DNA of 64,000 nucleotides. Origin: AV40 sp038230255 (GTDB lineage: Bacteria > Verrucomicrobiota > Verrucomicrobiia > Chthoniobacterales > UBA10450). The stretch's first letter is position 1. Each line of letters starts with the position of its first letter. The position numbers and the translations under genes were made by a program. The notes under the pieces were generated by a model. The model saw only the letters and a list, made by a program, of their open reading frames with translations. It was not told the origin of the DNA and searched no databases. Shown one piece after another: positions 33,578-42,049 of this stretch. The stretch is from positions 1 to 64,000 of the forward strand of contig JBBRNP010000005.1 of assembly GCA_038230255.1 (NCBI GenBank), written 5' to 3'.

Positions 33578-35176
33578 CTAGATGCGGCTGAGGAGTGTGT
33601 TCCGGACGTATTCCCGGTCATTTTTCTCCGGGTAATCGAGCGTGTAATGCAAACCGCGGCTTTCCTTGCGACTCAACGCCGAGTCGACAATCAGCGCCGC
33701 CACCGTGGCGAGATTGCGCAATTCCAAAAGGTCGACCGACACTTTGAAGTTCCAATAGAATTCCCGGATCTCGCGCTGGAGATTGCGCAAGCGCGCACTT
33801 GCCCGCTGAAGCCGTTTGTCGGTCCGCACAATCCCGACGTAATCCCACATCAATCGCCGGATTTCGTCCCAGTTGTGATAGATCACGACCAGTTCGTCGA
33901 CATTCTGAACGTCGCCCGATTGCCATTCCGGCAACGAGATTGGCAGCGTTGCATGCGATGGCCGTCGTTCCAGCATCATCTCTTCGCAGGCGCGATGTGC
34001 CACGACCAGACCTTCGAGGAGCGAATTACTGGCCAAGCGATTCGCGCCGTGCAATCCGGTGCATCCAACTTCGCCAATCGCGTACAACCCGGGCAAACTG
34101 GTCGCGCCGTTGATGTCGGATTGGATTCCGCCGCATTGATAATGCGCTGCCGGCACAACCGGGATCGGTTGCTTCGTCATATCGATCCCAAAACGCAAAC
34201 AGGTCTCGAAAATATTCGGGAATCGCTCGCGCAAAAATTCCACGGGCTTGTCCGTGATATCGAGAAACACGCATTGCGCGCCGGAACGTTTGATCTCGGC
34301 ATCGATTGCACGCGCGACTATGTCCCGCGGCGCGAGCGACCCGCCCGGGTCGTAGCGCTTCATGAAATCTTCACCTCGATTATTCCGCAAGATGCCGCCC
34401 TCGCCTCGCACTGCTTCTGAAATCAGAAACGATTTTGCCTTCGGATTGAACAGACAAGTCGGATGAAACTGCACGAACTCCATGTTCGCGATCGTCACAC
34501 CGGCGCGCCAGGCTATCGCAACGCCGTCACCGGTCGCGATATCAGGATTAGTTGTGTAGAGGTAAACTTTTCCGCAACCGCCAGTCGCGAGCACGATTCG
34601 ATCCGACCGGATCGTCTCTACCTCGCCGCTAATTTCGTCGAGAATGTAAATACCGAGACAACGATCTTCCGCCGCATAACCGATCTTCGCGGCCGTGATC
34701 AAATCGACCGCCATGTGATTTTCCAAAAGATCGACATGCGATTGGCGCCCCAATTCGCGCAGCAATGCATTCTCGATTTCTTTTCCGGTCACGTCTTGCA
34801 CGTGTAGGACGCGCCGCTTTGAGTGCCCGCCTTCGCGTCCAAGGTCGAATTCGCGATGGCCGGAAACTTCGCGCTCGTCGAACTGCACGCCAAGCTCGAC
34901 GAGTTCCTGAATCCGTGTTGGCGCTTCCGTAACAACTGTGCGGACCACGTTTTCGTCGCACAACCCCGCGCCGGCTTCGAGTGTGTCGCGGACGTGCAGC
35001 TCGAAGGAATCCTCATCGCTCGTCACACAAGCGATCCCGCCCTGCGCCCACGCTGTGTTCGTATCCGGCCCTTTGCGCTTAGTGATAACCGCTACCGAAC
35101 CGTGCTTCGCCGCCTTGAGTGCAAAACTAAGCCCGGCAATACCGCTGCCGATCACGACGAAATCGTATTCCTTCAT
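33578..35176 (-). CDS. nadB: L-aspartate oxidase
   Basis: This 532-residue flavoenzyme oxidises L-aspartate to iminoaspartate in NAD synthesis. It has the FAD dinucleotide fold GSGIAGLSFALKAA at the start, DTNTAWAQGGIA, EFDLGREGGHSKRRVLHV, ATGGCGKVYLYTTNP, QFHPTCLF, RGEGGILRN, VPAAHYQCGGI and IGEVGCTGLHGANRLASNSLLE. All are succinate dehydrogenase/fumarate reductase flavoprotein family signatures in NadB form. The start overlaps the stop of panC by four bases. nadA and nadC are not in the window. Confidence 0.96.
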   Translation of the reverse strand: MKEYDFVVIGSGIAGLSFALKAAKHGSVAVITKRKGPDTNTAWAQGGIACVTSDEDSFELHVRDTLEAGAGLCDENVVRTVVTEAPTRIQELVELGVQFDEREVSGHREFDLGREGGHSKRRVLHVQDVTGKEIENALLRELGRQSHVDLLENHMAVDLITAAKIGYAAEDRCLGIYILDEISGEVETIRSDRIVLATGGCGKVYLYTTNPDIATGDGVAIAWRAGVTIANMEFVQFHPTCLFNPKAKSFLISEAVRGEGGILRNNRGEDFMKRYDPGGSLAPRDIVARAIDAEIKRSGAQCVFLDITDKPVEFLRERFPNIFETCLRFGIDMTKQPIPVVPAAHYQCGGIQSDINGATSLPGLYAIGEVGCTGLHGANRLASNSLLEGLVVAHRACEEMMLERRPSHATLPISLPEWQSGDVQNVDELVVIYHNWDEIRRLMWDYVGIVRTDKRLQRASARLRNLQREIREFYWNFKVSVDLLELRNLATVAALIVDSALSRKESRGLHYTLDYPEKNDREYVRNTLLSRI

Positions 35177-36000
35177 CCGAACACAATGTTGTCGATCAAA
35201 CGGGTTTTCCCAAAGAAAACCGCGAGAGCGATAAGCGAGTTCGGCTTGACGGATTCGATCGGCTGCAAAGTGTCTGCATCGACGAGATCGACATAATCGA
35301 TCCGCGCCAGCGGCGCCTCACCGACTATCTTTCGCGTAAGATCGACAATGTCCTTCGCGAGTTTTTTTCCGGAATCTTTCGCTGCCAGCAACGCTTTCCG
35401 CAAAACCGCGGCTTGGTTCCGCTCCTCGGAATTTAAATATGCATTGCGCGAGCTGCAGGCGAGCCCGTCCTCTTCCCGCACCGTTGGCATCGCGACGATG
35501 TCGATCTTGTAATTCAAATCGCGCACCATTCGGCGAATGATGGCCAGCTGTTGGAAATCCTTTTCGCCAAACACGGCCGCGTCCGGTTGCAAAATATTGA
35601 ACAGTTTCGCTACAACTGTGCAAACGCCGCGGAAATGTCCCGGCCGCGATTTGCCTTCGAGCACATTCGAAAGCGAATTTTCCTCCACAAACACGGAGCG
35701 ATTATCCGGATACATCTCGAGCGCGCTTGGCCGGAATAGAAGGTCGACACCCAACTTCCGGCAGAATTCTTCATCCTCCTTCTCCGGTCGCGGATAGCGC
35801 TCGTAATCACTGCCGGGCTCGAACTGAAGCGGATTTACAAAAATGCTGACGGCCACTTCCCCATTTTTCTCCGCCGCGTCGCGCGCAACCCGAATTAATT
35901 CTCCATGCGCCTTGTGCAAGGCCCCCATCGTCGGCACCAGTACACGCCGCCCCTTCTTCGCGTAACTTTGCGCTTCGGCGATTCTATTTAAAATTTTCAT
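35173..36000 (-). CDS. panC: Pantothenate synthetase
   Basis: This 275-residue enzyme joins pantoate and beta-alanine with ATP to make pantothenate. Signatures are LVPTMGALHKAHGELI (HxGH-like ATP site), FVNPLQFEP, GHFRGVCTVVAKLFNI, VFGEKDFQQLAIIRRMV, MPTVREEDGLACSSRNAYLN and the C-terminal ARIDYVDLVDADTLQP. It overlaps nadB downstream and the methyltransferase gene upstream by four bases each, so the three genes form a tight operon. Several copies of the dispersed motif lie within its coding sequence. Confidence 0.96.
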   Translation of the reverse strand: MKILNRIAEAQSYAKKGRRVLVPTMGALHKAHGELIRVARDAAEKNGEVAVSIFVNPLQFEPGSDYERYPRPEKEDEEFCRKLGVDLLFRPSALEMYPDNRSVFVEENSLSNVLEGKSRPGHFRGVCTVVAKLFNILQPDAAVFGEKDFQQLAIIRRMVRDLNYKIDIVAMPTVREEDGLACSSRNAYLNSEERNQAAVLRKALLAAKDSGKKLAKDIVDLTRKIVGEAPLARIDYVDLVDADTLQPIESVKPNSLIALAVFFGKTRLIDNIVFG

Positions 36001-36692
36001 CGTGCTTCGAGCCAGACCGCTTGACGAGCGAACGGAAAAGCCTTGTGACCAAAATTTTTCAAGCCAGCACGCCGCGCCAAGTGGTTCATTTCGGGAAACG
36101 AAAATGCGCGCGCGGCGGAAAGTCGCGCGTCGTATTTAGTCATCGGCTCGCGGAACACTGTCGCCGTCAACAGATGCACGCCAATGGTTGCCAACCAGCC
36201 GCGGCGCAAATCGGACACGAGCACGAACTGGCGCGAGAGCTCTCGACAGCGTTGAAGCAGCTTCACTGCGTCATCTTCGCTAAAATGATGAAGGGCCAGC
36301 GTGCAGAAGACGATGTCGTACGGTTCCATTGGTTGCCGCTCCCGGACGTCTCCCTCAACAAAACTAATTTCCGGATAACGAACACTCAATTTCTTCGCGA
36401 TCTCGAGTGTTGCGGATTGCCGGTCCAACGCATCGATTTGTAATTCCGCGCCGACCTTGCGTCCGTACTCCGCGATCAATCGCGGAATATCGCCCGATCC
36501 AGTTGCAAGATCGACAATCCGCATGCGCGAGCCGGGTTTGATCCAACGACCGAGAAATTGCGAGATCAGCGCGTAACTCCCAAACCAGCGGTTGAGCTCG
36601 CGGAGATTTTCGAGATCACTCTCCAGTTCGACTGAAACCGGTTGCGGCCGGTCCATCAGTTCGAGCTCGGCTGGATTAAATTGCCGCTTCAT
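35997..36692 (-). CDS. Class I SAM-dependent methyltransferase
   Basis: This 231-residue protein has a Rossmann-like methyltransferase fold. Motif I is IVDLATGSGDIPRLI, an acidic loop follows with IDALDRQSATLEIA, then VEGDVRERQ, YDIVFCTLALHHF and the later VLVSDLRRGW. The C-terminal part (REPMTKYDARLSAARAFSF and MNHLARRAGL) resembles small-molecule or quinone-type methyltransferases that follow type III polyketide synthases. The substrate is not known. It is the first gene of the methyltransferase-panC-nadB operon. Confidence 0.85.
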   Translation of the reverse strand: MKRQFNPAELELMDRPQPVSVELESDLENLRELNRWFGSYALISQFLGRWIKPGSRMRIVDLATGSGDIPRLIAEYGRKVGAELQIDALDRQSATLEIAKKLSVRYPEISFVEGDVRERQPMEPYDIVFCTLALHHFSEDDAVKLLQRCRELSRQFVLVSDLRRGWLATIGVHLLTATVFREPMTKYDARLSAARAFSFPEMNHLARRAGLKNFGHKAFPFARQAVWLEAR

Positions 36693-36700
36693 GGCAATAT

Positions 36701-36760
36701 TGTAGGGGACGCTGTTAGCGTCCCAACTAAAAAATCGGGAAGCAAACTGCTTCCCCTACA
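36701..36760. repeat. REP pair with GTAG...CTAC ends
   Basis: Two hairpins: GGGACGC-TGTTA-GCGTCCC and GGGAAGCA-AAC-TGCTTCCC, with GTAG at 36702 and CTAC at 36756. The right end supplies the TAG stop codon of the minus-strand cupin gene. The element lies between two minus-strand genes. Confidence 0.87.
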
Positions 36761-37490
36761 GTGCCAAGAATTTTCGCCACGACTCGGGCAGCTCGGCCGT
36801 TTCAACTTCACTGGCGATGCGACCCTCGAATTCCGGCTGAAACGTCGTGCTCGTTCCATAAACCATGAGCACGTCTTCGGACCCTTCGGCCCGAATCGCG
36901 TGGGCGACGCCAGGAGGAATCACCACGCCGACGTTGTGGCGGCTGCGATGATTGTCGCCATCAACAAAAAAACGCATGTTGCGCGCGGGCAGACCGGCGC
37001 GCGCGTCTCGCAGAAACATCTCAGCGCGGCCCTGGAGAAAAAACATGACGTCCCATTGTTCGCGGTCGTAGGGACGCAGCGAATAATCTTGCGCCTGATT
37101 GATAAACAAACGGCGCATCCATTTTTCCGCGGTCGTGTCCGCCGGAATGCTGGGTGGATGGATGTGAAATCCTTTGGCGCTGTTCGCGAACATCCGTGCG
37201 GCCGACCACTGCTTTGGCCAAAGTTTGATCTTGCCGAGGACCCCTTCCGCATCGCGCGCCAACTCGCCAAAACTGCCGCGATGACGTTGGGGGTGAATCT
37301 CTCTGGCAAAAATTTCAACGCCCGGAATCCAAACCTTCTTCAGTTCTGCTTTGCCGCGACCGGCAGCGAGTTCGCCGGCTTCGACGCCCGCTCCGGCGAT
37401 TCGTTGGGCAATAATGCCGCTTTTGTAATCGCGCGGAGAGAGCCCTTTTCGCGCGCGCTCATTGAGACCGAGCCACAAGTCTTTTTTCAT
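36756..37490 (-). CDS. Cupin-fold, RmlC-like sugar epimerase homologue
   Basis: This 244-residue protein shares the dTDP-4-dehydrorhamnose 3,5-epimerase style of a beta-sandwich: KKVWIPGVEIFAREIHPQRH near 50-70 and later YDREQWDVMFFLQGRAEMFL, then GVVIPPGVAHAIRAEGSED and LMVYGTS. The last phrases are the usual cupin metal/substrate strands. The catalytic His/Asp pair of true RmlC is not certain, so it could be a related sugar isomerase or a non-catalytic cupin. Its stop codon is formed by the right end of a REP element, so the last residues may have been trimmed or extended by that insertion. Confidence 0.78.
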   Translation of the reverse strand: MKKDLWLGLNERARKGLSPRDYKSGIIAQRIAGAGVEAGELAAGRGKAELKKVWIPGVEIFAREIHPQRHRGSFGELARDAEGVLGKIKLWPKQWSAARMFANSAKGFHIHPPSIPADTTAEKWMRRLFINQAQDYSLRPYDREQWDVMFFLQGRAEMFLRDARAGLPARNMRFFVDGDNHRSRHNVGVVIPPGVAHAIRAEGSEDVLMVYGTSTTFQPEFEGRIASEVETAELPESWRKFLAL

Positions 37491-37613
37491 GTTGTTTGGC
37501 GGAGCCGCTTATATGCCTAACCAAGCTCTGCGCTAATCGCCACATTATATTCATTGCAGCGGCGCGCTGGCAAATTTACGCTGAACGCCTTCGGCAAGCG
37601 CCGGCCGAAATCG

Positions 37614-39512
37614 ATGCTCGAGTATTTGGTTTATCTTATTTACCGCGCAGGCTTCGCCCTGATCAGTCTGCTGCCATTACGGGCGGCGTTTGCGCTTGGA
37701 AACGGATTAGGCTTCTGCGCCTGGATCGTTCTTGGGAAATATCGGCGTCTGGGATTTCTTAACATCGAGATCGCATTTGGCACGGAAAAATCGCGCCAAG
37801 AAATGCGCTGCCTCGTGCGTCGTCATTTTCAGCGACTGGGCGCAAATCTTCTCTCCGGATTGAAGCTGGCGGCGATGCCACTCGACAAAGCGCGGGCGAA
37901 TGTTCAGTTCGAGAACGCAGACGCGGCCCATCGCGAACTGCGCAGCGGACGGCCAGTCGTGCTTATCTTGAGCCATATCGGAAACTGGGAACTGCAGGCG
38001 CAAATGCTTCCCGTCGCGATTGGCTATGTCCGGAACAGCACAATTTATCAGCCGCTAAAAAATCGTTATATCGATAAACACGTCCGTAGGTTGCGCGGCC
38101 GCGCCGGCGTCGAACTATTCGATCGCAACGAAGGGTTTCAAAAAGCGATTGAATTGCTGCGAGGTGGTGGCGCCATCGGAATTCTCAGCGATCAGCACGC
38201 GGGCGACCAGGGCTTGTGGGTGCCTTTTTTCGGCAAACTGGCATCGACCACGTCGTTGCCGGCACTTTTAGCAAAACGCACCGGCGCGGCGCTGCTCGGC
38301 AGCGCTATTTACACCGAAGCGCCGGGACGCTGCCAAATTTCATTCACCGATCGAGTGGACGCACCCGGCGATTCAGTCGAAGCGATGACAGCGAAAGCGA
38401 ATGAACTGATCGCAACGCAGATTCGTCGCGCCCCGGAAGACGGTTTTTGGCTGCACAACCGCTGGAAAACGCCGCGGCCAAATTTCCTTCTCGCGCGCTA
38501 CAAGCGGGGCGTCTTTCTCCCGAAGGATTTGCCGCCGCAACAATTGAAACCATTCCGGATTCTCATCCGCAGCAGCAACTGGCTGGGCGACGCAGTCATG
38601 AGCGTGCCAGCAGTGCGCGCGATCAAAAAAGGCCGGCCGGACGCGCACGTCACAATCCTCGCACCAAAAAAAATCGCGCCGATGTGGAAATTGATCTCTG
38701 AAGTCGACGAGATCTTGTCTTTGCCGAACAAGTCGCTTTTCAGCGCGACTCGCCTGATTGGGCGACAAAAGCGCTTCGATGTCGCGATCTTGTTTCCCAA
38801 TTCTCTACGGGCGGCGCTGGAAGCCTGGCGGATTCCTAGAAAAGTCGGTTATCGCGGACACGCTCGTGCCTGGCTGTTAAATCAAGTCGTTCGCGAACCA
38901 CGCCGTCCAGGCCCGCCCGAACATCACGCCACTCGCTTTCTGCGAATCGCGGACGATTGCGGCGCAGATATCGATCGCATGCGCGATACGAATCAGGCAT
39001 CGCCGCAGACAGGGCAGATGAGCGATCAAAAATTCCTCGGACTCTGTCCCGGCGCCGAATACGGTCCGGCCAAGCGCTGGTTGCCGGAACGTTTTGCAGA
39101 AGCAGCGGCCGCCATTTCCGCGCAATCAAAAACCAAATGGATTCTGTTCGGGACGGAAAGAGACAAAGCGATCGGCGAAACAATTGCTACTGCGCTTGGT
39201 GACAATTGCTCGAATCGGATCGGCCAAACGACTTTAGACGAGTTGATCGAAGAATTGCGCGGCTGCCGCGCGCTCTTAACCAACGACACCGGAACGATGC
39301 ATCTGGCGGCGTTGCTTGGCGTGCCCGTGGTCGCCATCTTCGGTTCGACCGAACCGGCTCTCACGGGTCCGCTCGGAAATGGCCACACCATCATTCGCCA
39401 CCATGTTGAATGCAGCCCATGTTTCTTGCGCGAATGTCCGATCGATTTTCGCTGCATGAAAGAAATCGCTGTTCCGGAAGTCGTAAATGCGGTGATGTCG
39501 ATCCTACGATGA
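37614..39512 (+). CDS. Lipid A acyltransferase fused to GT9 heptosyltransferase
   Basis: This 632-residue protein is a fusion. Residues 1-about 300 are an LpxL/HtrB-type late acyltransferase: N-terminal membrane segment, LSHIGNWELQ with catalytic His121 and Glu126, and LSDQHAGDQGLWVPFFGK. Residues about 310-632 are a family 9 glycosyltransferase of WaaF/WaaC type (FRILIRSSNWLGDAVMSVPA, LCPGAEYGPAKRWLPERFA, LTNDTGTMHLAALLGVPVVA, FGSTEPALTGP). It would couple acylation of lipid A with addition of inner-core sugar at the inner membrane face. The ATG at 37614 fits the acyltransferase start. It overlaps the thioesterase gene by four bases. Confidence 0.92.
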   Translation: MLEYLVYLIYRAGFALISLLPLRAAFALGNGLGFCAWIVLGKYRRLGFLNIEIAFGTEKSRQEMRCLVRRHFQRLGANLLSGLKLAAMPLDKARANVQFENADAAHRELRSGRPVVLILSHIGNWELQAQMLPVAIGYVRNSTIYQPLKNRYIDKHVRRLRGRAGVELFDRNEGFQKAIELLRGGGAIGILSDQHAGDQGLWVPFFGKLASTTSLPALLAKRTGAALLGSAIYTEAPGRCQISFTDRVDAPGDSVEAMTAKANELIATQIRRAPEDGFWLHNRWKTPRPNFLLARYKRGVFLPKDLPPQQLKPFRILIRSSNWLGDAVMSVPAVRAIKKGRPDAHVTILAPKKIAPMWKLISEVDEILSLPNKSLFSATRLIGRQKRFDVAILFPNSLRAALEAWRIPRKVGYRGHARAWLLNQVVREPRRPGPPEHHATRFLRIADDCGADIDRMRDTNQASPQTGQMSDQKFLGLCPGAEYGPAKRWLPERFAEAAAAISAQSKTKWILFGTERDKAIGETIATALGDNCSNRIGQTTLDELIEELRGCRALLTNDTGTMHLAALLGVPVVAIFGSTEPALTGPLGNGHTIIRHHVECSPCFLRECPIDFRCMKEIAVPEVVNAVMSILR

Positions 39513-39934
39513 ATTCTGAGCCGCCACGCATTCGCACGGAAGTTCAGGTCATGTTCTTCGACACGGATTGCGGCGGGGTCGTATCGAATATTGCCTACCT
39601 TCGTTTCATCGAAATCGCGCGGACATTGCTGGCGGAAGAGCTCGGGCTGCCGCTTGCGGAAATGGTGAAAACCCAAAAATATCCGGTAGTCGTCCGGACT
39701 GAGATCGATTATCGCCGAGCCGCAAAACTGGGCGACCGCCTGGTCGTCGACAGCTGGCTTGATGATCTACAACGCGCGCGATTCTGGTGCGCTTTCCGAA
39801 TTACTCGACCCGCGGATGAAGCGTTGATCGCCGAATGCCGGCAAACCCTGGCCCTGGTTGAAATGCCGGCTGCGAAATTGCTGCCGTTGCCATCCGATTG
39901 GGAAAAATATCGCTCTCGCGCCAGTTCGGCTTAA
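39509..39934 (+). CDS. Hotdog-fold acyl-CoA thioesterase (YbgC-like)
   Basis: This 141-residue protein has the 4HBT hotdog domain. The catalytic phrase is FFDTDCGGVVSNIAYLRFIE, with the Asp in FDTD, followed by YPVVVRTEIDYRRAAKLGD. It probably cleaves short or medium acyl-CoAs, or acts on acyl carrier protein in the phospholipid/LPS context. Its ATG overlaps the stop of the acyltransferase-glycosyltransferase gene, so the two are translationally coupled. The ArnT-like gene starts 12 bases later. Confidence 0.88.
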   Translation: MNSEPPRIRTEVQVMFFDTDCGGVVSNIAYLRFIEIARTLLAEELGLPLAEMVKTQKYPVVVRTEIDYRRAAKLGDRLVVDSWLDDLQRARFWCAFRITRPADEALIAECRQTLALVEMPAAKLLPLPSDWEKYRSRASSA

Positions 39935-39945
39935 CGATTAGCGCG

Positions 39946-41736
39946 ATGACCGCCGGCACCCGCACTTTCAGTATTGAGGATGTGCTGCTTGATCCACCGG
40001 CGTTGCCTCCGCCTCGGTTGCGCCATGCGCTCTTGGCTTCGCTGATCGCGCTCGCGGCGCTGCTTCATCTGACCACGATGGGCTGGGGAGATCTCTATAA
40101 TCACACCGAGGGGCAATATGCCGGTGCCGCGCGCGAAATGATTCAAACACATCAATGGCTCTGGCCGACGAACGACGGCTTACCGCGGCTGCCCAAACCG
40201 CCGCTGCTTTACTGGCTCATCATTGGTTCTTTCAAACTTTTCGGGATCAATTCCGTCGCCGCGCGCTTGCCAATCGCATTGGCGGCGATGGCAAGCGTGG
40301 CGCTCACATTTTTGATCGGTGAAAAGTTGGGTGATTACTGGCGCGGATTTTTTGCGGGCTTGATTTACCTTTGCAGCTGCGGCACAGCACTGCTTGGGCG
40401 CGTCATCATGCCCGAACCCGTGTTCAGCGCTTTTATCGCAGGCGCGATTTTTTGCGGAGTGTGCGGCTATCGACGGCGACGCGGACGCAACGTCTGGTTT
40501 CTCGGTTTCTGGATTTGCTGCGCGCTGGCTTGCCTGACGAAAACCTTGCTGGGCTTGATTTACCCGCTCGCAATTTTTATTTTTCTCGGACTTTTTTACC
40601 GCGAAGCGCGTCTGCGCTTCCGGCGACTTTTTCATTGGACCTATATCGCGATCTTTGTCGTTCTGTTTGTGCCCTGGTACGTCGCGACCGAACGGCATTT
40701 TCCCGGATTTTTGCAGCAACTGCTGCAAGTCGAATGGTGGGGACACCTGCGCTCTTTTTCCAATGTCCCGGGAAGCGACAACGGAGTGCCGCCGTTTCAA
40801 TTTGTTTGGATGCACTTGGTCTGGTGGTTCCCGTGGTCGGTTGCGATTGCTCCGGGAGCGATTGTTGCCTGGCGAAAAGTCATTCGACCGCGAGAGTTGG
40901 AATTTTCCGAGGCTTTGCCGTTGTGTTGGATGGCAGTGGTTTTTTTACCTCTCCTGATCATCGGCCAACGTCAGGATTATTATTCAATGAGCATGTGGAG
41001 CGCGTTCGCAATTTTTGCCGCGACCGCATGGGATCGACTGCCAAGGAAATGGCAGATCACCGGCGCGGGTCTCGTCGGCATAGCCGGTGTCCTTGTAGGG
41101 CTAATCGCGACGTTGCATCCCCGCTTCACCGCGACGAGTAAAAAGCCCGACATCTCGGAAGACGGAAGTTGGACAACATGGGACGCATTACAAACATTGC
41201 CTCCATCGGCATGGGGAATCTTGCGGCCAATGCTGGTCGTCATCGCCGTCTCTGTAATCGTTGCGTCGATGATCGCTGTTTACGCGGCGATTAAAAATCG
41301 GCCGCGAATTTGCCTGAGTCTGTTGGCTGCGGCGATGGTGCCAATTACGCTTTCGCTCGCAGACGGCGTGGCGGAGATGGCGCCACAATTTTCACTCGCC
41401 GACGCGGGTCGTTTTTTACAGGGCCGGATTAGTGACAAAGAGGCGGTGGTCTACGAAGGCGAACTGGATGACGCGAGCAGCCTCGTATTTTATTTGCACC
41501 ATCGCTTTTATTTGGTGAACCAGCCCGCCGACGATGAGATGCACGTTGCCGGCGGCGCAAACGTTTCCATTAGCGAGGAGGCGATCTTGCGCCATTGGGG
41601 AGATCCGCAGGAGATTTTCTTGATCATCCACCAAGAGCGAATTCCGTATTGGCAGCAGCTTTTAACGACGCGCTTTCATATCTATCACCAGATGATGGCC
41701 AGCGGTCGATATGTTGTCCTAACTAATCAGTTATAG
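39946..41736 (+). CDS. ArnT/PMT-family membrane glycosyltransferase
   Basis: This 596-residue polytopic protein belongs to the GT-C fold of ArnT and dolichol-phosphate mannosyltransferases. The first periplasmic loop has the acidic pair in HTEGQYAGAAREM, preceded by a transmembrane helix (LLASLIALAALLHLTTMGWG) and followed by PKPPLLYWLIIGSF. About a dozen transmembrane segments end near 445, then a periplasmic domain (VVYEGELDDASSLVFYLHH). It should move a sugar from a polyprenyl phosphate carrier to lipid A or another envelope acceptor. The start at 39946 is preferred over 39898. It belongs to the preceding LPS-type operon. Confidence 0.88.
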   Translation: MTAGTRTFSIEDVLLDPPALPPPRLRHALLASLIALAALLHLTTMGWGDLYNHTEGQYAGAAREMIQTHQWLWPTNDGLPRLPKPPLLYWLIIGSFKLFGINSVAARLPIALAAMASVALTFLIGEKLGDYWRGFFAGLIYLCSCGTALLGRVIMPEPVFSAFIAGAIFCGVCGYRRRRGRNVWFLGFWICCALACLTKTLLGLIYPLAIFIFLGLFYREARLRFRRLFHWTYIAIFVVLFVPWYVATERHFPGFLQQLLQVEWWGHLRSFSNVPGSDNGVPPFQFVWMHLVWWFPWSVAIAPGAIVAWRKVIRPRELEFSEALPLCWMAVVFLPLLIIGQRQDYYSMSMWSAFAIFAATAWDRLPRKWQITGAGLVGIAGVLVGLIATLHPRFTATSKKPDISEDGSWTTWDALQTLPPSAWGILRPMLVVIAVSVIVASMIAVYAAIKNRPRICLSLLAAAMVPITLSLADGVAEMAPQFSLADAGRFLQGRISDKEAVVYEGELDDASSLVFYLHHRFYLVNQPADDEMHVAGGANVSISEEAILRHWGDPQEIFLIIHQERIPYWQQLLTTRFHIYHQMMASGRYVVLTNQL

Positions 41737-41813
41737 CCGGCGCCTGCTGGTAGAGCGAAAGCGCATTTGAAAAATCCCGTCTTCGGGCTAGCTTTGGCGC
41801 TCATTTTCGCCCT

Positions 41814-41969
41814 ATGTCACAGCACCGAAGTCTCAGAGGAACCAGCACGATTGTCGCGAAACGCAATGTTCTGAAGCGTTTCGAACGGGTCGAGCTGCTC
41901 AAAAAACGCGGCCAATGGAAAGAAGGTCGCAAAGTTGTCGGTCTTCCCAAAACAAAGCCCGACGCCTGA
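41814..41969 (+). CDS. Small basic protein of the PVC group (TIGR04137-like)
   Basis: This 51-residue, strongly basic protein reads MSQHRSLRGTSTIVAKRNVL, then KRFERVELLKKRGQWKEGRK and VVGLPKTKPDA. I recognise it as the small basic protein family found across Verrucomicrobiota, Planctomycetota and Chlamydiota (TIGR04137 from memory). The function is unknown; a ribosome- or RNA-related role would fit its charge. Nothing in the 77 bases between the ArnT-like gene and this ATG resembles a strong terminator. It is one of the best taxonomic markers in the window. Confidence 0.9.
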   Translation: MSQHRSLRGTSTIVAKRNVLKRFERVELLKKRGQWKEGRKVVGLPKTKPDA

Positions 41970-41972
41970 TGG

Positions 41973-42046
41973 GACTGTTGAGTAGTTGAGATGTTGAGTG
42001 GTTGAGGAAGCGACTCAACTTTTCAACAATTCAACCTGTCAACCTC
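41973..42046. repeat. Inverted GTTGAG/CTCAAC repeat before the pseudouridine synthase
   Basis: The left arm has four spaced GTTGAG words (41976-42006). The right arm has CTCAACTTTTCAAC, ATTCAACC and GTCAACC (42012-42045). They could pair imperfectly into a long hairpin. The words resemble the TTCAACG family that borders the four-helix-bundle cassette at 56.2 and 56.7 kb. It ends just before the ATG at 42050. Confidence 0.6.
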
Positions 42047-42049
42047 TTC

